Source of the DNA: Acetobacteraceae bacterium
GTDB taxonomy: Bacteria > Pseudomonadota > Alphaproteobacteria > Acetobacterales > Acetobacteraceae
Direction: 5' to 3'
Length of the DNA stretch: 64,000 bases
Assembly (NCBI GenBank): GCA_022842185.1
Contig: JALHQB010000010.1
Location: 31,843-95,842 of the forward strand
The position numbers and the translations under genes are program-made. The notes under the pieces are model-generated. The model was not told the DNA's origin and ran no database searches. It worked only from the letters and a program-made list of their open reading frames with translations. Below are positions 9,446-18,781 of the stretch, piece after piece. Every line of letters starts with the position of its first letter. Position 1 is the stretch's first letter.

Positions 9446-9496
9446 GCCCGGCGGCGGGCGGCACGGTGGGAAGTGCCGTGCCGTCCGTCGCCGGGC
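9446..9496 (-). promoter_or_regulatory. Large stem-loop between pufA and pufL
   Basis: Arms at 9446-9466 and 9476-9496 (21 bases each) are complementary except at two positions; the loop is 9 bases. It starts 6 bases after the pufA stop. In purple bacteria, hairpins at this place block 3'-5' decay, so the pufBA message outlasts pufLM and LH1 exceeds reaction centres. The structure is seen directly; the role is inferred from this precedent. Confidence 0.8.
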
Positions 9497-9501
9497 GATC
9501 G

Positions 9502-9666
9502 CTACCGGGGCGCCGAAACGGCCGGAGCGGGGCGCGGACCTTCGATCCAGTTGAACCTGTCGGTGCTGAGCAAAATGAAGTGGATCAGCAACGCCAGGGT
9601 CATCAGGAAGACCGAGAGCGCGACGAGTACACGACGCGGATCGAACAACAGCCAAAGTCGCCACAT
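9502..9666 (-). CDS. pufA: Light-harvesting 1 alpha polypeptide
   Basis: A 54-residue LH1 alpha antenna peptide, too short for most gene callers. The cytoplasmic head [17 protein letters not shown] leads into one membrane helix holding the A-x-x-x-H BChl ligand motif (Ala25, His29 in [16 protein letters not shown]). It starts at ATG 9666, with AAGGAG of the ribosome site overlapping the pufB stop region. It is followed by the pufA-pufL stem-loop. With PufB it forms the B875-type ring around the reaction centre. Confidence 0.97.
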   Translation of the reverse strand: MWRLWLLFDPRRVLVALSVFLMTLALLIHFILLSTDRFNWIEGPRPAPAVSAPR

Positions 9667-9679
9667 GTCCTGCGCTCCT

Positions 9680-9892
9680 TCAGACGATGAAGGTCGCCGC
9701 GGTCGTCACGCCATCCATAAGTTCGGTGTAGCCGCGCGGCCCGGGAAGCCAGGGACGCCACATCCACACCAGGATATGCGCAATGATCGCGATGACAGTG
9801 AAGCCGATGAAGCTCGAGACGAAGATTCCGTGGAATTCCTTCGCCTCGGACTCCGTGAGGCCGCTGATCGTTCCTTCCGGATTGGCCATCAT
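9680..9892 (-). CDS. pufB: Light-harvesting 1 beta polypeptide
   Basis: A 69-70-residue LH1 beta antenna peptide. It shows the conserved acidic N-terminus ([18 protein letters not shown]), a central helix with the A-x-x-x-H ligand ([13 protein letters not shown]), and a C-terminal tail of about 20 residues after LPGPRGY. Such a tail also occurs in Rhodospirillum rubrum LH1 beta and supports a Rhodospirillales origin. Two adjacent ATG codons (9892 and 9889) are possible starts. It is first in the pufBALMC set; the upstream bchZ gap has no pufQ. Confidence 0.96.
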   Translation of the reverse strand: MMANPEGTISGLTESEAKEFHGIFVSSFIGFTVIAIIAHILVWMWRPWLPGPRGYTELMDGVTTAATFIV

Positions 9893-9916
9893 GAGGCCTT
9901 TCGGATGGCGGCCCGA

Positions 9917-9963
9917 GGGCCGGTTACCGCACATCTCCCGTGCGGCAAGGACGCAACCGGCCC
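9917..9963 (-). promoter_or_regulatory. Nested stem-loop in the leader between bchZ and pufB
   Basis: The outer arms GGGCCGGTT (9917-9925) and AACCGGCCC (9955-9963) enclose an inner stem CCGCAC/GTGCGG (9927-9932 and 9940-9945). The structure sits about 25 bases upstream of pufB. It could stabilise the 5' end of a processed pufBA message or attenuate read-through from bchZ. The structure is seen directly; the role is inferred. Confidence 0.6.
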
Positions 9964-10085
9964 GCAGGGACGGTTGTGGCGTTCGACCCGGCGGAACCAG
10001 GTCGGCGCGTGTACTCCGTGGATGCGAAGATCGACGGAGGTCGGTCGGCGCGGACGCGGACCGAATGGGGTGAGGCGGGGCGCGC

Positions 10086-11540
10086 TCATGCCGGAGCGAC
10101 CTCTCGCATACGGCCGAGCGTGGCTTCGACGCGCAGGCGCGTGACACGCACCTCGCCGGCCGCGCGGGCCGCTTCCTCCACCTGTTCGCGAAGTTGCTTC
10201 GCGGTGGAGATGCGGATCAGGAAGGGCGCGTTCTCGACATGGTCGTCCAGCAGGTCGCTCGCGGCATCTTCCCAACTCTCCGCCGCGGCAGCACGCGCAG
10301 GTGTCGCTGCTGCCGCGCGATCAAGCTGCGTACCCAGTGGCAGGATGTGGAACAGCGCATCGAACAGCCCGTTGCAGTATTCCTGCACAAGGTATGTGGC
10401 ACCCGCATAGCCCATGAACGGCGTGCCCGTTGCGCGACGGATGATCGCACCCGGGAAACTCGCCGGGATGTATTGCGCGCGGCAGCCCGACTCGGCCGCA
10501 TACATGCGTTCGTTGAAGGACCCGAACAGCACCAGCGGCGGGGTGCGGGCGATCGCCTCGCGCACCGCGGCATTGTCGGTCTTCTCGCCCGGCTTGCGCG
10601 CGAAGCTGAAGGCGCAGGGAATGCCGAGCTCTTCAGTCATGAAGCGCCGGATGCCGGTCGCATAGGTCTCGGTCGCGACAATGGCGAAGGAGGCGGTGGC
10701 GAAGAAATCCTGCGTCACGCTGCGCCACAAATCCCATAGCGGCTTCAGCGTGGTGTGCTTCTCGCGCTCGATAAAGGGTTCGGGATCGACGCCTGTCAGT
10801 TCACCCAGTTTGCGCAGGAAATTCGTCGTGGCGTGCATGCCGATCGGGGCGCGCAGCCAGGGACGTTCGAGCGTCTCGCACAACCGCGCGCCGAACTCGC
10901 GATACAGGCAGATATTGACCTCGGCATCGGCAAGCTTCGGCACATCCTCGATATGGCTGCCGAGCGGGAAGACCAGGTTGATCTCACAACCGATGCCTTC
11001 GACCAGGCGACGGATCTCGGCGAGATCCGATGGCATGTTGAAGGTGCCATACATCGGGCCGATCAGGTTGACGCGCGGGCGCTCACCCTCCTTGCGGGGC
11101 TTCAGCGCCTTGACGCGCTTCGCACCGAACTCGGTCCAGAGCCAGTTGATGGCGCGATCGCCTGCCTGCCACTGGTCTTCGTCGATGGTGCGCGGGATGA
11201 AGCGGCGGAGGTTCGATCCCTCCGGCGTCACGCCACCGCCGATCATCTCGGCGATGGAACCCGTGACGACGACGGCGGGCAGATCCGCATCCTGCGTCGC
11301 GGCGGCGCGGGACAGCAGCGCCTCGGTGCCATTCTTCGTCAGCGCATCCTCGTCGATGCCGGTGACGACGATCGGCAGCTCATGCGGCGGCAGGCCGTCC
11401 GTGTAGTGCAGCACGGCGGTGACGGGCAGGTTCTCGCAGCCCACCGGACCATCGATCACCACGCGCAGGCCGCGCACCGCGCTGAAGGCATAGACGGCGC
11501 CCCAGTATCCTCCGGCCCGGTCGTGATCGATGACGAGCAT
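10086..11540 (-). CDS. bchZ: Chlorophyllide a reductase subunit Z
   Basis: A 484-residue catalytic subunit of chlorophyllide a oxidoreductase, which with BchX and BchY reduces ring B of chlorophyllide a (C7=C8). It is nitrogenase MoFe-protein-like. The N-terminus [19 protein letters not shown] and conserved Cys in [10 protein letters not shown] match the family. Also seen are [20 protein letters not shown] and [19 protein letters not shown] 11540 lies 5 bases after bchY. It precedes pufB by about 194 bases, so puf transcription can be driven from bchC or crtE promoters as well as locally. Confidence 0.97.
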   Translation of the reverse strand: MLVIDHDRAGGYWGAVYAFSAVRGLRVVIDGPVGCENLPVTAVLHYTDGLPPHELPIVVTGIDEDALTKNGTEALLSRAAATQDADLPAVVVTGSIAEMIGGGVTPEGSNLRRFIPRTIDEDQWQAGDRAINWLWTEFGAKRVKALKPRKEGERPRVNLIGPMYGTFNMPSDLAEIRRLVEGIGCEINLVFPLGSHIEDVPKLADAEVNICLYREFGARLCETLERPWLRAPIGMHATTNFLRKLGELTGVDPEPFIEREKHTTLKPLWDLWRSVTQDFFATASFAIVATETYATGIRRFMTEELGIPCAFSFARKPGEKTDNAAVREAIARTPPLVLFGSFNERMYAAESGCRAQYIPASFPGAIIRRATGTPFMGYAGATYLVQEYCNGLFDALFHILPLGTQLDRAAAATPARAAAAESWEDAASDLLDDHVENAPFLIRISTAKQLREQVEEAARAAGEVRVTRLRVEATLGRMREVAPA

Positions 11541-11545
11541 CTGCG

Positions 11546-13057
11546 CTACGTCCCCACCGCTTCTTCGGCCTTGGCCCGCGCGGCGCGCAGCTTGCGCTGG
11601 CGCTCACGGAAGCCTGGCGGATCGACGGGGCGTTCGCGGAAGCCATAGCCGGCGCCATCAGGCGTGCCGACCCCGGCGAAGAAGGACACCATGCGGCCGA
11701 AGCGCTCCCGCCCGCGCGTCTGCGCTGCGACGATGCCGGCGAGCGACGCCGCGCCAGCCGCGCCGAACAGCGGCCGGGCCGACACCATGTTGGTGAAGTA
11801 CAGCGCCGGGATGCCGAGTTCCTTCGCCTTCTGCACCAGCGGCGTGGTGCCGAGCGCGAGGTCGGGCTTGGCATCGCGCATCGCCGCCATGTCCTGTTCC
11901 AGGCTCGCCCGGTATTGGACATGCGTGCCGTGAGCGGCGAGCCAGGCGCGATCCGCCTCGCTCCATTCCGTACGCGGGCAGGCGGTGCCGACATAGGGAA
12001 CCTCGGCGCCGGCCTCGATCAACAGCCGCGCGACCAGAAGTTCGGAGCCTTCATAGCCGGAGACGGTGACGCGCGCGTTGATCGGGTTGGCCGAGAGCGC
12101 AGCCCGGATCGCCGGCAGCGCGCTGGCCTTGGCCGCGTCTCGCTGCACCTCGCTGGCCCCAGCCGCGGTGGCGATGCCATCGAGCCAATCCGCGGTGCCA
12201 TCCACGCCAACGGGCCCCGAGCCGACCACAGGGCGACCGGCGGTGCGGAACTCGCGGACCGACGCGACGTAGAAGGGATGGACGGCCGCGACCACGGCGC
12301 AGTCGAGCGCGCCATACAGGTCACGCCACTCGCGGGCTGGCAGTTGCGGCGCGATGCCCAGGCCCAACGGTGCAAGCAGCGCAGCGATCCCCGGCGGATC
12401 GCCCGGGAACAACTCGCCGATCAGCGCAACGCTGCGCGTGCCATCCTGCATCACCTTCGGACGCGCAACCGGGCCAGCTTCGGCTTCCAGCCGCGCAGCG
12501 CGTAGCATCGCACCGGCCAGGACATCCTTCGCCTCGGCATGCGTCGGCACGCCGAAGCCAGGCACATCGATGCCGATAATGCGGACACCATTGATGACCT
12601 TCGGCAGCAGGTCGAGCGGCACGCCCGAGGCGGTCGGCACGCACAGGTTGATGATAACCACGGCGTCCTGTTCGGCCGGATCGGCCATCTGCTGGACGGC
12701 GTCACGGATATCCTCGAACAGCTTGCCGGTGACGAGCGTTTCGGAGTTGAAGGGGACGTAACCGACGCTACGGCGCGCGCCGTAGAAATGACTGGTGAAG
12801 GTCAACCCATAGACGCAGCAGGCCGAGCCAGAGAGGATCGTCGCCACCCGGCGCATCCGCAGCCCGACGCGCAAGGACCCGAAGGCCGGGCACATGGATT
12901 GCGGCTGGTCATGCGGGCCGCGCGGATAATCCGCGGCCAGGCGATCGATGACATCGGTTTTCCCCGCGGCACGCGCGGCGTCGAGCATGGTCTCTCGCCC
13001 GCCATGGCAGCCTGTCGTGGTTGGGGGAAGCGTGTCCACGCTGTCAGCTCCCCTCAT
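11546..13057 (-). CDS. bchY: Chlorophyllide a reductase subunit Y
   Basis: A 503-residue partner of BchZ in the chlorophyllide a reductase heterotetramer. Conserved Cys residues likely to ligate the shared 4Fe-4S cluster are visible in [26 protein letters not shown] and [13 protein letters not shown]. The start is ATG 13057, overlapping the end of bchX by 14 bases; an internal ATG at 12988 would drop the conserved GCHGG segment, so the longer form is preferred. It lies in the bchC-bchX-bchY-bchZ-puf operon. Confidence 0.96.
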   Translation of the reverse strand: MRGADSVDTLPPTTTGCHGGRETMLDAARAAGKTDVIDRLAADYPRGPHDQPQSMCPAFGSLRVGLRMRRVATILSGSACCVYGLTFTSHFYGARRSVGYVPFNSETLVTGKLFEDIRDAVQQMADPAEQDAVVIINLCVPTASGVPLDLLPKVINGVRIIGIDVPGFGVPTHAEAKDVLAGAMLRAARLEAEAGPVARPKVMQDGTRSVALIGELFPGDPPGIAALLAPLGLGIAPQLPAREWRDLYGALDCAVVAAVHPFYVASVREFRTAGRPVVGSGPVGVDGTADWLDGIATAAGASEVQRDAAKASALPAIRAALSANPINARVTVSGYEGSELLVARLLIEAGAEVPYVGTACPRTEWSEADRAWLAAHGTHVQYRASLEQDMAAMRDAKPDLALGTTPLVQKAKELGIPALYFTNMVSARPLFGAAGAASLAGIVAAQTRGRERFGRMVSFFAGVGTPDGAGYGFRERPVDPPGFRERQRKLRAARAKAEEAVGT

Positions 13058-14063
13058 AAACCACTTCGAGGGACGGCTTGTTCAGCACTTCCGCCGCGCA
13101 CATGTCTTCCATCGTCGCGGGGTTCAGCACGACGTGCCGGCCCACCGCCTCACCCTTGAACAGCCCCAGCAGCGCATCCTGCGTGAGCGGTGTCGGCCGC
13201 AGCGGGGGCGCCAAGGCCACCTGTTCGCCGAGCAGTTCAAACAGGCTGGCCCATTGGCTGCCTGGACGGCCGATGATCTCGTAATTCGCGGATTTGCGCC
13301 GGATGTCGTCATCGGACGGGATGGCGGCGAGCACCGGGATACCGGCGGCGGCGGCGAAGGCCGCGGCTTCGCCGGTGCCGTCATCCTTGTTCACCACCAT
13401 GCCGGCGACGCCGACATTGCCGCCGAGCCTGCGGAAGTAATCCACCGCCGAGCAGACATTGTTGGCGACATATAGCGATTGCAGGTCGTTCGACCCGACG
13501 ACGATCACCTTCTGGCACATGTCGCGTGCGATCGGCAGGCCGAAGCCGCCACACACCACGTCACCCAGGAAGTCCAGCAGAACGTAGTCGAAATCCCACT
13601 GGTGGAAGCCCAGCTTCTCCAGCAACTCGAAGCCGTGGATGATGCCGCGCCCACCGCAGCCGCGCCCGACCTCCGGCCCGCCGAGTTCCATGGCGAAGAC
13701 GCCGTCGCGCTTGAAGCATACATCGCCGATCGCCACCGGCTCGCCCGCGGCCTTCTTGCGCGAGGAGGTCTCGATGATGGTTGGGCAGGATTTGCCGCCG
13801 AACAGCAGGCTGGTCGTGTCGCTTTTCGGATCGCAGCCGATCAGCAGCACGCGCTTGCCCTGTTGGGCCATCATGTAGCTGAGATTGGCGAGGGTGAAAG
13901 ACTTGCCGATTCCGCCCTTGCCATAGATCGCGATGACCTGCGTCTTCTTTGTTGCCGGCGCGGTCGCCATCGGATCAGGTTCGATGGCAGCTTCGGCACG
14001 CAGCCTTTCGGCCATGGAAACCGCTGCGGGCGCACCTTGCGCGTTGCCAAGGGGTGCGTTCAT
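13044..14063 (-). CDS. bchX: Chlorophyllide a reductase iron protein subunit X
   Basis: A 339-residue NifH-like ATPase that passes electrons to BchYZ. The P-loop [19 protein letters not shown] lies near residue 45. Switch and cluster regions include [15 protein letters not shown], the 4Fe-4S Cys in GRGCGGRGI, and the second Cys in [19 protein letters not shown] 14063 ([10 protein letters not shown]) overlaps the bchC stop by ATGA. Its closest paralogue here is BchL (34975-35874). Confidence 0.97.
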   Translation of the reverse strand: MNAPLGNAQGAPAAVSMAERLRAEAAIEPDPMATAPATKKTQVIAIYGKGGIGKSFTLANLSYMMAQQGKRVLLIGCDPKSDTTSLLFGGKSCPTIIETSSRKKAAGEPVAIGDVCFKRDGVFAMELGGPEVGRGCGGRGIIHGFELLEKLGFHQWDFDYVLLDFLGDVVCGGFGLPIARDMCQKVIVVGSNDLQSLYVANNVCSAVDYFRRLGGNVGVAGMVVNKDDGTGEAAAFAAAAGIPVLAAIPSDDDIRRKSANYEIIGRPGSQWASLFELLGEQVALAPPLRPTPLTQDALLGLFKGEAVGRHVVLNPATMEDMCAAEVLNKPSLEVVYEGS

Positions 14064-15016
14064 GCGGCGCGTCTCCAATCGAGTGCGAGCTTGAGGCAGG
14101 CGGAGTCGTCGAAGGCGGTGCGATAGGCCTGCTCCGCTTGCGCCGCGTCCGCCCGATGCGTGATGAGGCCATCGAGGTCGAGCTGCCCCTCGGCGATCAT
14201 CTCCGCTACTGCGAGCATGTCGGCCGGGCGCCATTCGGCGGCGACGCGCAGCCGCGCCTCCCGCATGAAGGCCGGCGGGAAAGCGAAGGAGAGGCGATCC
14301 GCGTAGAAGCCTGCGAGGACGATCTCACCGCCAGGCGCGAGCCGCGCGATCAAACCATCGAGCGCGGCGGCGTCGCCGCTTGCGTCGTAGATCGCACGAT
14401 AATCGCGACGTTCGTCATCCTCCGGCCGCAAGACCGCATACCCTGCCGCGCCAGCGTGGCGCGCTGGCTGCGTCTCCCAGACCATCGGCGGCGCGGCGCC
14501 CGTCAGAATGGCAAGCCGTGCGAGCAGCCGCCCAAGCACGCCATGTCCGACAATGAGATCCGGTGGCGATGCGCCTGCTGCCGAAATCGCGTGCCATGCC
14601 GTCGCGGCGAGGGCGATGAGGGTTCCACGTTCACCCAGCGCTGGATCGATGCGCGTGGTACGCGCACCTGGCACGACAAGTCGTTTCGCCGCGCCCCCGA
14701 ACAGCCCGCGCACTTCCACGCCATCGAGCGTGCCGAAGCAGCGTGCGCCGGGGACGAAGATCGCATCGCCTTCGCGCCGGCCGGACTGCGGACCGGCGGA
14801 TACCACGCGGCCCACAGCCTCATAGCCAGGCACCAGCGGATATCCCATCCCAGGAAAGGGCGGCATGCGCCCGGTCCAGAGCAGGCGTTCGGTGCCGGTG
14901 CTGATGCCGCTCCAATCCACCTCGACCACGACATCGGAATCGCCGGGGGGTGTCAGGTCGAGGCGCCTAAGCGCCATCTCCTGCGGTGCCGTCATCACGA
15001 TAGCGACGGTGTCCAT
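14060..15016 (-). CDS. bchC: Bacteriochlorophyllide a dehydrogenase (3-hydroxyethyl oxidising)
   Basis: A 318-residue medium-chain dehydrogenase-like enzyme that oxidises the 3-(1-hydroxyethyl) group of bacteriochlorophyllide to acetyl, near the end of BChl a synthesis. Recognisable segments are [33 protein letters not shown] and the nucleotide-binding region [19 protein letters not shown] 15016 ([11 protein letters not shown]) is chosen because upstream codons run through the operator DNA. The gene is preceded by two tandem PpsR-type palindromes (15044-15087) and followed by bchX with an ATGA overlap. Confidence 0.95.
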   Translation of the reverse strand: MDTVAIVMTAPQEMALRRLDLTPPGDSDVVVEVDWSGISTGTERLLWTGRMPPFPGMGYPLVPGYEAVGRVVSAGPQSGRREGDAIFVPGARCFGTLDGVEVRGLFGGAAKRLVVPGARTTRIDPALGERGTLIALAATAWHAISAAGASPPDLIVGHGVLGRLLARLAILTGAAPPMVWETQPARHAGAAGYAVLRPEDDERRDYRAIYDASGDAAALDGLIARLAPGGEIVLAGFYADRLSFAFPPAFMREARLRVAAEWRPADMLAVAEMIAEGQLDLDGLITHRADAAQAEQAYRTAFDDSACLKLALDWRRAA

Positions 15017-15043
15017 GTCCCGGACTCCCACCCTTACGATGAG

Positions 15044-15061
15044 TGTCAGTTTAGAAAGACA
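15044..15061. promoter_or_regulatory. PpsR/CrtJ-type palindrome, bchC-proximal
   Basis: TGTCAGTTTAGAAAGACA is a perfect TGT-N12-ACA match, 28 bases upstream of the bchC start. Together with the next site it makes a tandem pair with 8 bases between the palindromes, the spacing known for cooperative CrtJ binding at bchC in Rhodobacter capsulatus. Confidence 0.85.
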
Positions 15062-15069
15062 TTTTGGAG

Positions 15070-15087
15070 TGTCAATGCAAATTGACG
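15070..15087. promoter_or_regulatory. PpsR/CrtJ-type palindrome, bchC-distal
   Basis: TGTCAATGCAAATTGACG matches TGTCA-N8-TGAC, with one mismatch (G for A) in the last base of TGT-N12-ACA. It is 8 bases from the proximal site. It lies between the crtF stop (15106) and bchC. Confidence 0.75.
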
Positions 15088-15105
15088 ATTGCTGCACCGC
15101 GATTG

Positions 15106-16263
15106 TCATGGCGCGCGATCAGCCACGATCACGCTCACGATCAGGGGTACCTGCATGCGCAAAACGCGCGGACGCACAAACCCCGCATCGCGCAGCATGG
15201 CGACGAGTTCATCGGACCGGCGCGGCCGGCCTTGGCCCATGGCCAGCAGATAGACTCCGAAATACGCGGCGCCCATGCGTTCCGCGCCGCGCGTCGCGGT
15301 CATGGGCTCGGCGATCAGAATGCGTCCACCTGGCGCCAGCGCGGCATGCACGCGACGCATCAGTGCCGCGACGACCGCGTCGTCATGGTCGTGCAGCACG
15401 CGCACAAGCGTGACGAGGTCGGCACCGGCAGGCAGCGGATCCGTGCGGAAATCCCCACCGATCGCATCGGCGCGACCCGCGAGTCCTGCCGATGCGAGCC
15501 GAGCACGCGCCTGCAAAGCGACCGGCGGGACATCAAGAAGCACCAGCGACGCGCCCGGTGCACGAGCCGCGATCGTGGCGAGGAATGTCCCGTCGCCGCC
15601 GCCAATGTCGAGAATTCTGCGATGGCCGCCAAAGCGATAGGCCGCACCGATTTCCTCGGCCACCATCGGCTGGGATGCGCTCATCAACGCGCTGTAGGCG
15701 CTGACGGGAGCAGGCTCGCTGTTCGCGCCAGGCGCGCTACGGGCATAACTCCAGAAGGCGCTCAACCCGTCACCACGGCCATTACGCAACATCGCGACCG
15801 GATCGCGCAGGTCGTCGTAGAGAATCGCATGGTGCTCGACCATGGCGGCGATGCCGGGATTGTCGAGCAACGCCGCCCCGAGCGGGCCGAGCGCATGGCG
15901 CCCATCGACGGTCGGCGCCACCAATTGCAATGCCGCCGCGGCATCGAGCAGCCGCACTGTGACGTCAGGCGACAGGCCCGTGCGTCGCGCGATTGTCGTC
16001 GCCGGCAAGGCGCCGCCGCGCAGCATCTCGAACAGGTTCAGCCTGAGGCACGCTGCCAGTATCTGCGAATAGACAAATCCCGCGCAGAGATCGAACAGCG
16101 CGGCCGCCCGTCGTCGCGCGATTGGCCGCGTGAGCGGAAATCGCGCGGCCCATCTGCGGAATCGCGAATCGCCGGCCAGGCGCGCCTGCCATGCGGCCAA
16201 CCGGTCGCGCAGCGCCATGAATGCCGTGGCGCCGGGCACTGCGCTGCCGGCGCGCGATGCCAT
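15106..16263 (-). CDS. crtF: Demethylspheroidene/1-hydroxycarotenoid O-methyltransferase
   Basis: A 385-residue SAM-dependent methyltransferase that methylates the 1-hydroxyl of carotenoids in the spheroidene/spirilloxanthin routes. An N-terminal dimerisation and winged-helix part ([19 protein letters not shown]) precedes the Rossmann domain with the SAM motif [19 protein letters not shown], then [13 protein letters not shown] and [13 protein letters not shown] 16263 shares one base with the crtE stop (TGATG). It is second in the crtE-crtF-bchCXYZ-puf series. Confidence 0.93.
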   Translation of the reverse strand: MASRAGSAVPGATAFMALRDRLAAWQARLAGDSRFRRWAARFPLTRPIARRRAAALFDLCAGFVYSQILAACLRLNLFEMLRGGALPATTIARRTGLSPDVTVRLLDAAAALQLVAPTVDGRHALGPLGAALLDNPGIAAMVEHHAILYDDLRDPVAMLRNGRGDGLSAFWSYARSAPGANSEPAPVSAYSALMSASQPMVAEEIGAAYRFGGHRRILDIGGGDGTFLATIAARAPGASLVLLDVPPVALQARARLASAGLAGRADAIGGDFRTDPLPAGADLVTLVRVLHDHDDAVVAALMRRVHAALAPGGRILIAEPMTATRGAERMGAAYFGVYLLAMGQGRPRRSDELVAMLRDAGFVRPRVLRMQVPLIVSVIVADRAP

Positions 16264-17132
16264 CAGGCGGCCTTCTGGGTCAGCTTCGCGGGCAGCAGGC
16301 GATGCATCTCGGATTGGATCAGCGCCCCGAGCGGTGCGGCGCCGGGACCGGGCGGGATTGCCGCGACGGCGGCATCGGCCAGGCCGCGCAGACGAGCCAG
16401 CGCCCCTTCGACACCGCATGCGAGCGCGGCGTTCGGGCGGCCCAGGACGGCATCGCGGCCGACCGGCTTGCCAAGTTCCGCTGCCTCCCCCACCGCGTCG
16501 CGCAGGTCGTCGGCGACCTGATACGCTTCGCCAAGTCTCTCCCCGAGCAGCCGCCACGGCTCCGCTTCCACACCCGCGGCCGCGGCGCCCGCCATGGCCG
16601 CAGCGGCGAACAGCGCCCCGGTCTTCTGGCGCTGATATTCGGAAAGATCGGCGCGCGGCTCGCATTCCCAGGCTTGGCCGGCAACGATCCCGAAGGGCAC
16701 GCCAACACCGTCGCCAATCACCATCATGACACCGGGCAACCGCTCAGGTGTCGTGGCTGCGGCGCGGGCCAAGGTCTGGAACGCCAAGACGATCAGGGCA
16801 TCACCGGCGAGCAGGGCAAGCGGCGCGCCGAAGGCCCGGTGTACGCTCGGCTTGCCGCGCCGCGTATCGGCATCGTCGAAGCAGGGCATGTCGTCATGCA
16901 CGAGAGACGCGCAATGCAGCAGCTCCACCGCCGCGGCTGCCGCTGCCGAAAGCGCCGGCCGGTCATCGCCGCAGGCCCCCGCGACAGCAAGGACAAGCCG
17001 CGGTCGAACCCGTGCGCCACGTGGGAACACCGCATGGCGCAGCGCGGCCGCGAGCCGTGGCGGTGCGCCGGCGGCTTCGGCCAGCAGGACGGAATCGGCG
17101 AGCGCAGCTTCGATCCGTGACACCGCATCCAT
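16263..17132 (-). CDS. crtE: Geranylgeranyl diphosphate synthase
   Basis: A 289-residue trans-prenyltransferase making GGPP for carotenoids and for the BChl esterifying alcohol. The first aspartate-rich motif is seen in LVHDDMPCFDDADTRRGKPS, the second in GEAYQVADDLRDAVG. ATG 17132 follows a near-perfect ribosome site (AAGGAGG, about 7 bases away). It diverges from crtD across a 119-base region carrying PpsR-like repeats, and heads the superoperon that ends with pufC. Confidence 0.94.
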   Translation of the reverse strand: MDAVSRIEAALADSVLLAEAAGAPPRLAAALRHAVFPRGARVRPRLVLAVAGACGDDRPALSAAAAAAVELLHCASLVHDDMPCFDDADTRRGKPSVHRAFGAPLALLAGDALIVLAFQTLARAAATTPERLPGVMMVIGDGVGVPFGIVAGQAWECEPRADLSEYQRQKTGALFAAAAMAGAAAAGVEAEPWRLLGERLGEAYQVADDLRDAVGEAAELGKPVGRDAVLGRPNAALACGVEGALARLRGLADAAVAAIPPGPGAAPLGALIQSEMHRLLPAKLTQKAA

Positions 17133-17170
17133 GGCCGACCTCCTTGGGGCGTGTGGACGGGGACGCCACA

Positions 17171-17237
17171 CTGTCTATTGGAACTGTCAGATAAAACTGT
17201 CAGTCTTGCCTGACGGTTCTGTCAATCACTTTCAACG
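17171..17237. promoter_or_regulatory. Cluster of PpsR-type half-sites between crtE and crtD
   Basis: Three direct CTGTC repeats at 17171, 17184 and 17197 are spaced exactly 13 bases apart. The third begins a palindrome TGTCA-N8-TGACG (17198-17215). A further TGT-N12-ACG lies at 17220-17237. They fill the divergent crtE/crtD promoter region. On the minus strand a TTGACA-like -35 lies inside the array, so bound PpsR would compete with RNA polymerase. The sequence pattern is seen directly; binding is inferred. Confidence 0.65.
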
Positions 17238-17251
17238 GACATTCGCGGCGG

Positions 17252-18781
17252 ATGCGCAGTGAACGGGTGGCGATCATCGGCGGCGGCGTGGGTGGCCTTA
17301 CGGCCGCACTGCTTCTCGCCGCCCGCGGTCTCGATGTCCTGGTTCTTGAGCGCGCCGCGACCATCGGTGGCAAAATGCGGGAAACCGTCATCGGTGGCCG
17401 GGCGATCGATGCGGGCCCGACCGTCTTCACGATGCGCTGGGTGTTCGACGAAATTCTCGCCCAGGCGGGCGCGACGCTCGAAGACCACCTGACGCTGCGC
17501 CCTGCGGGCATCCTCGCGCGGCATGCCTGGGGCGCGTCGGCGCGGCTCGACCTGCATGCCGATATCGATGCCTCGGCCGATGCGATCGGTGCCTTTGCCG
17601 GTCTCGACGCGGCGCGCGGCTATCATGCTTTCTGTGATCGCGCGCGCCGGGCATATCAGGTGCTGGAACCGGCCTTCATCCGCGCTCCGCGACCGACACC
17701 ACTGTCGGTCGCCTTCGCCGGCGGTATCGGCGCCTTTCGCAATGTCTCGCCCTTCGCCACGCTCTGGCAGGCCTTGGGCGATCATTTCAAGGATCCGCGG
17801 CTGCGGCAGTTGTTCGGGCGCTACGCGACCTATTGCGGCTGCTCCCCGTTTCACGCCCCAGCCACCTTGATGCTGATCGCGCATGTCGAGCAATCCGGCG
17901 TGTGGTTGGTCGAAGGCGGCATGCATCGCATCGCGCGGATGTTGGGTGACCTCGCCGAAGCACGCGGCGCGACCATCCGCACAGGCGCCGGGGTGACGGA
18001 GATCCTGGCGGGTGGGGGGCGCACCATTGGCGTGCGTCTCGCCGATGGCGAGGTCATCGCCTGCGGTTCAGTGATCGCAAATGCCGATGTTGCAGCGCTG
18101 GCCACCGGACGCTTCGGCGCGGCGGCCCAGCGCGCGGTGCCACGAACCGAAGTGACGCAACGATCCCTGTCCGCCGTGACCTGGGCCATGCTGGCCGAAG
18201 TCGAGGGCTTCCCGCTGGAGCGCCACAATGTCTTCTTCGGCGACGATTCTGCCACGGAGTTCAAGGACATTTTCGACCACGGCCGGTTGCCGGAATCCCC
18301 GACGGTCTATGTGTGCGCGCAGGACCGCGGCGCGTCTGACACGCCGTCGGGGCAGCCGGAACGCCTGCTCTGCCTGGTCAATGCGCCGCCGCGTGGCGAC
18401 GCCTTCAAATCCGATGCGATGGAGGTCGCCCGATGCGAGACGAGAGCCTTCGCGCTGATGGAACGGGCCGGACTGCGCCTGACGACATCGCCGCGCAACA
18501 CGGTGGTGACGACGCCATCAGGGTTCGAGCAGCTGTTCCCGGCCACGGGCGGGGCGCTCTACGGCCGGACAGTGCATGGCTGGCAGGCGAGCTTCCGGCG
18601 CCCGGGTGCGCGGACACGCCTGCCGGGCCTGTATCTGGCGGGGGGCAGCGTGCATCCGGGCGCGGGCGTGCCGATGGCGGCGATGTCCGGACGGATGGCG
18701 GCCGAGCGGCTGATGGCGGACCGCGCTTCGACGCGCCGGTTCCACCGGACGGCTATGCCTGGTGGTACGTCGATGGGCTGA
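17252..18781 (+). CDS. crtD: 1-Hydroxycarotenoid 3,4-desaturase
   Basis: A 509-residue FAD-dependent carotenoid desaturase of the CrtI/CrtD family. The N-terminal dinucleotide motif is AIIGGGVGGLTAALLLAARG, and the C-terminal family signature is LYLAGGSVHPGAGVPMAAMS. It is distinguished from CrtI (20813-22339) by pairing with crtC and by weaker similarity to phytoene desaturase signatures. ATG 17252 follows GCGGCGG. The last codons run into the conserved start of crtC. It desaturates C3-C4 of 1-hydroxylated carotenoids. Divergent from crtE. Confidence 0.9.
   Translation: MRSERVAIIGGGVGGLTAALLLAARGLDVLVLERAATIGGKMRETVIGGRAIDAGPTVFTMRWVFDEILAQAGATLEDHLTLRPAGILARHAWGASARLDLHADIDASADAIGAFAGLDAARGYHAFCDRARRAYQVLEPAFIRAPRPTPLSVAFAGGIGAFRNVSPFATLWQALGDHFKDPRLRQLFGRYATYCGCSPFHAPATLMLIAHVEQSGVWLVEGGMHRIARMLGDLAEARGATIRTGAGVTEILAGGGRTIGVRLADGEVIACGSVIANADVAALATGRFGAAAQRAVPRTEVTQRSLSAVTWAMLAEVEGFPLERHNVFFGDDSATEFKDIFDHGRLPESPTVYVCAQDRGASDTPSGQPERLLCLVNAPPRGDAFKSDAMEVARCETRAFALMERAGLRLTTSPRNTVVTTPSGFEQLFPATGGALYGRTVHGWQASFRRPGARTRLPGLYLAGGSVHPGAGVPMAAMSGRMAAERLMADRASTRRFHRTAMPGGTSMG

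Noticed and set aside
9889..10275. A minus-strand 128-residue frame across the bchZ end as a candidate pufQ
   Set aside because: It is Arg/Pro-rich with no membrane helix, overlaps bchZ and does not resemble PufQ.
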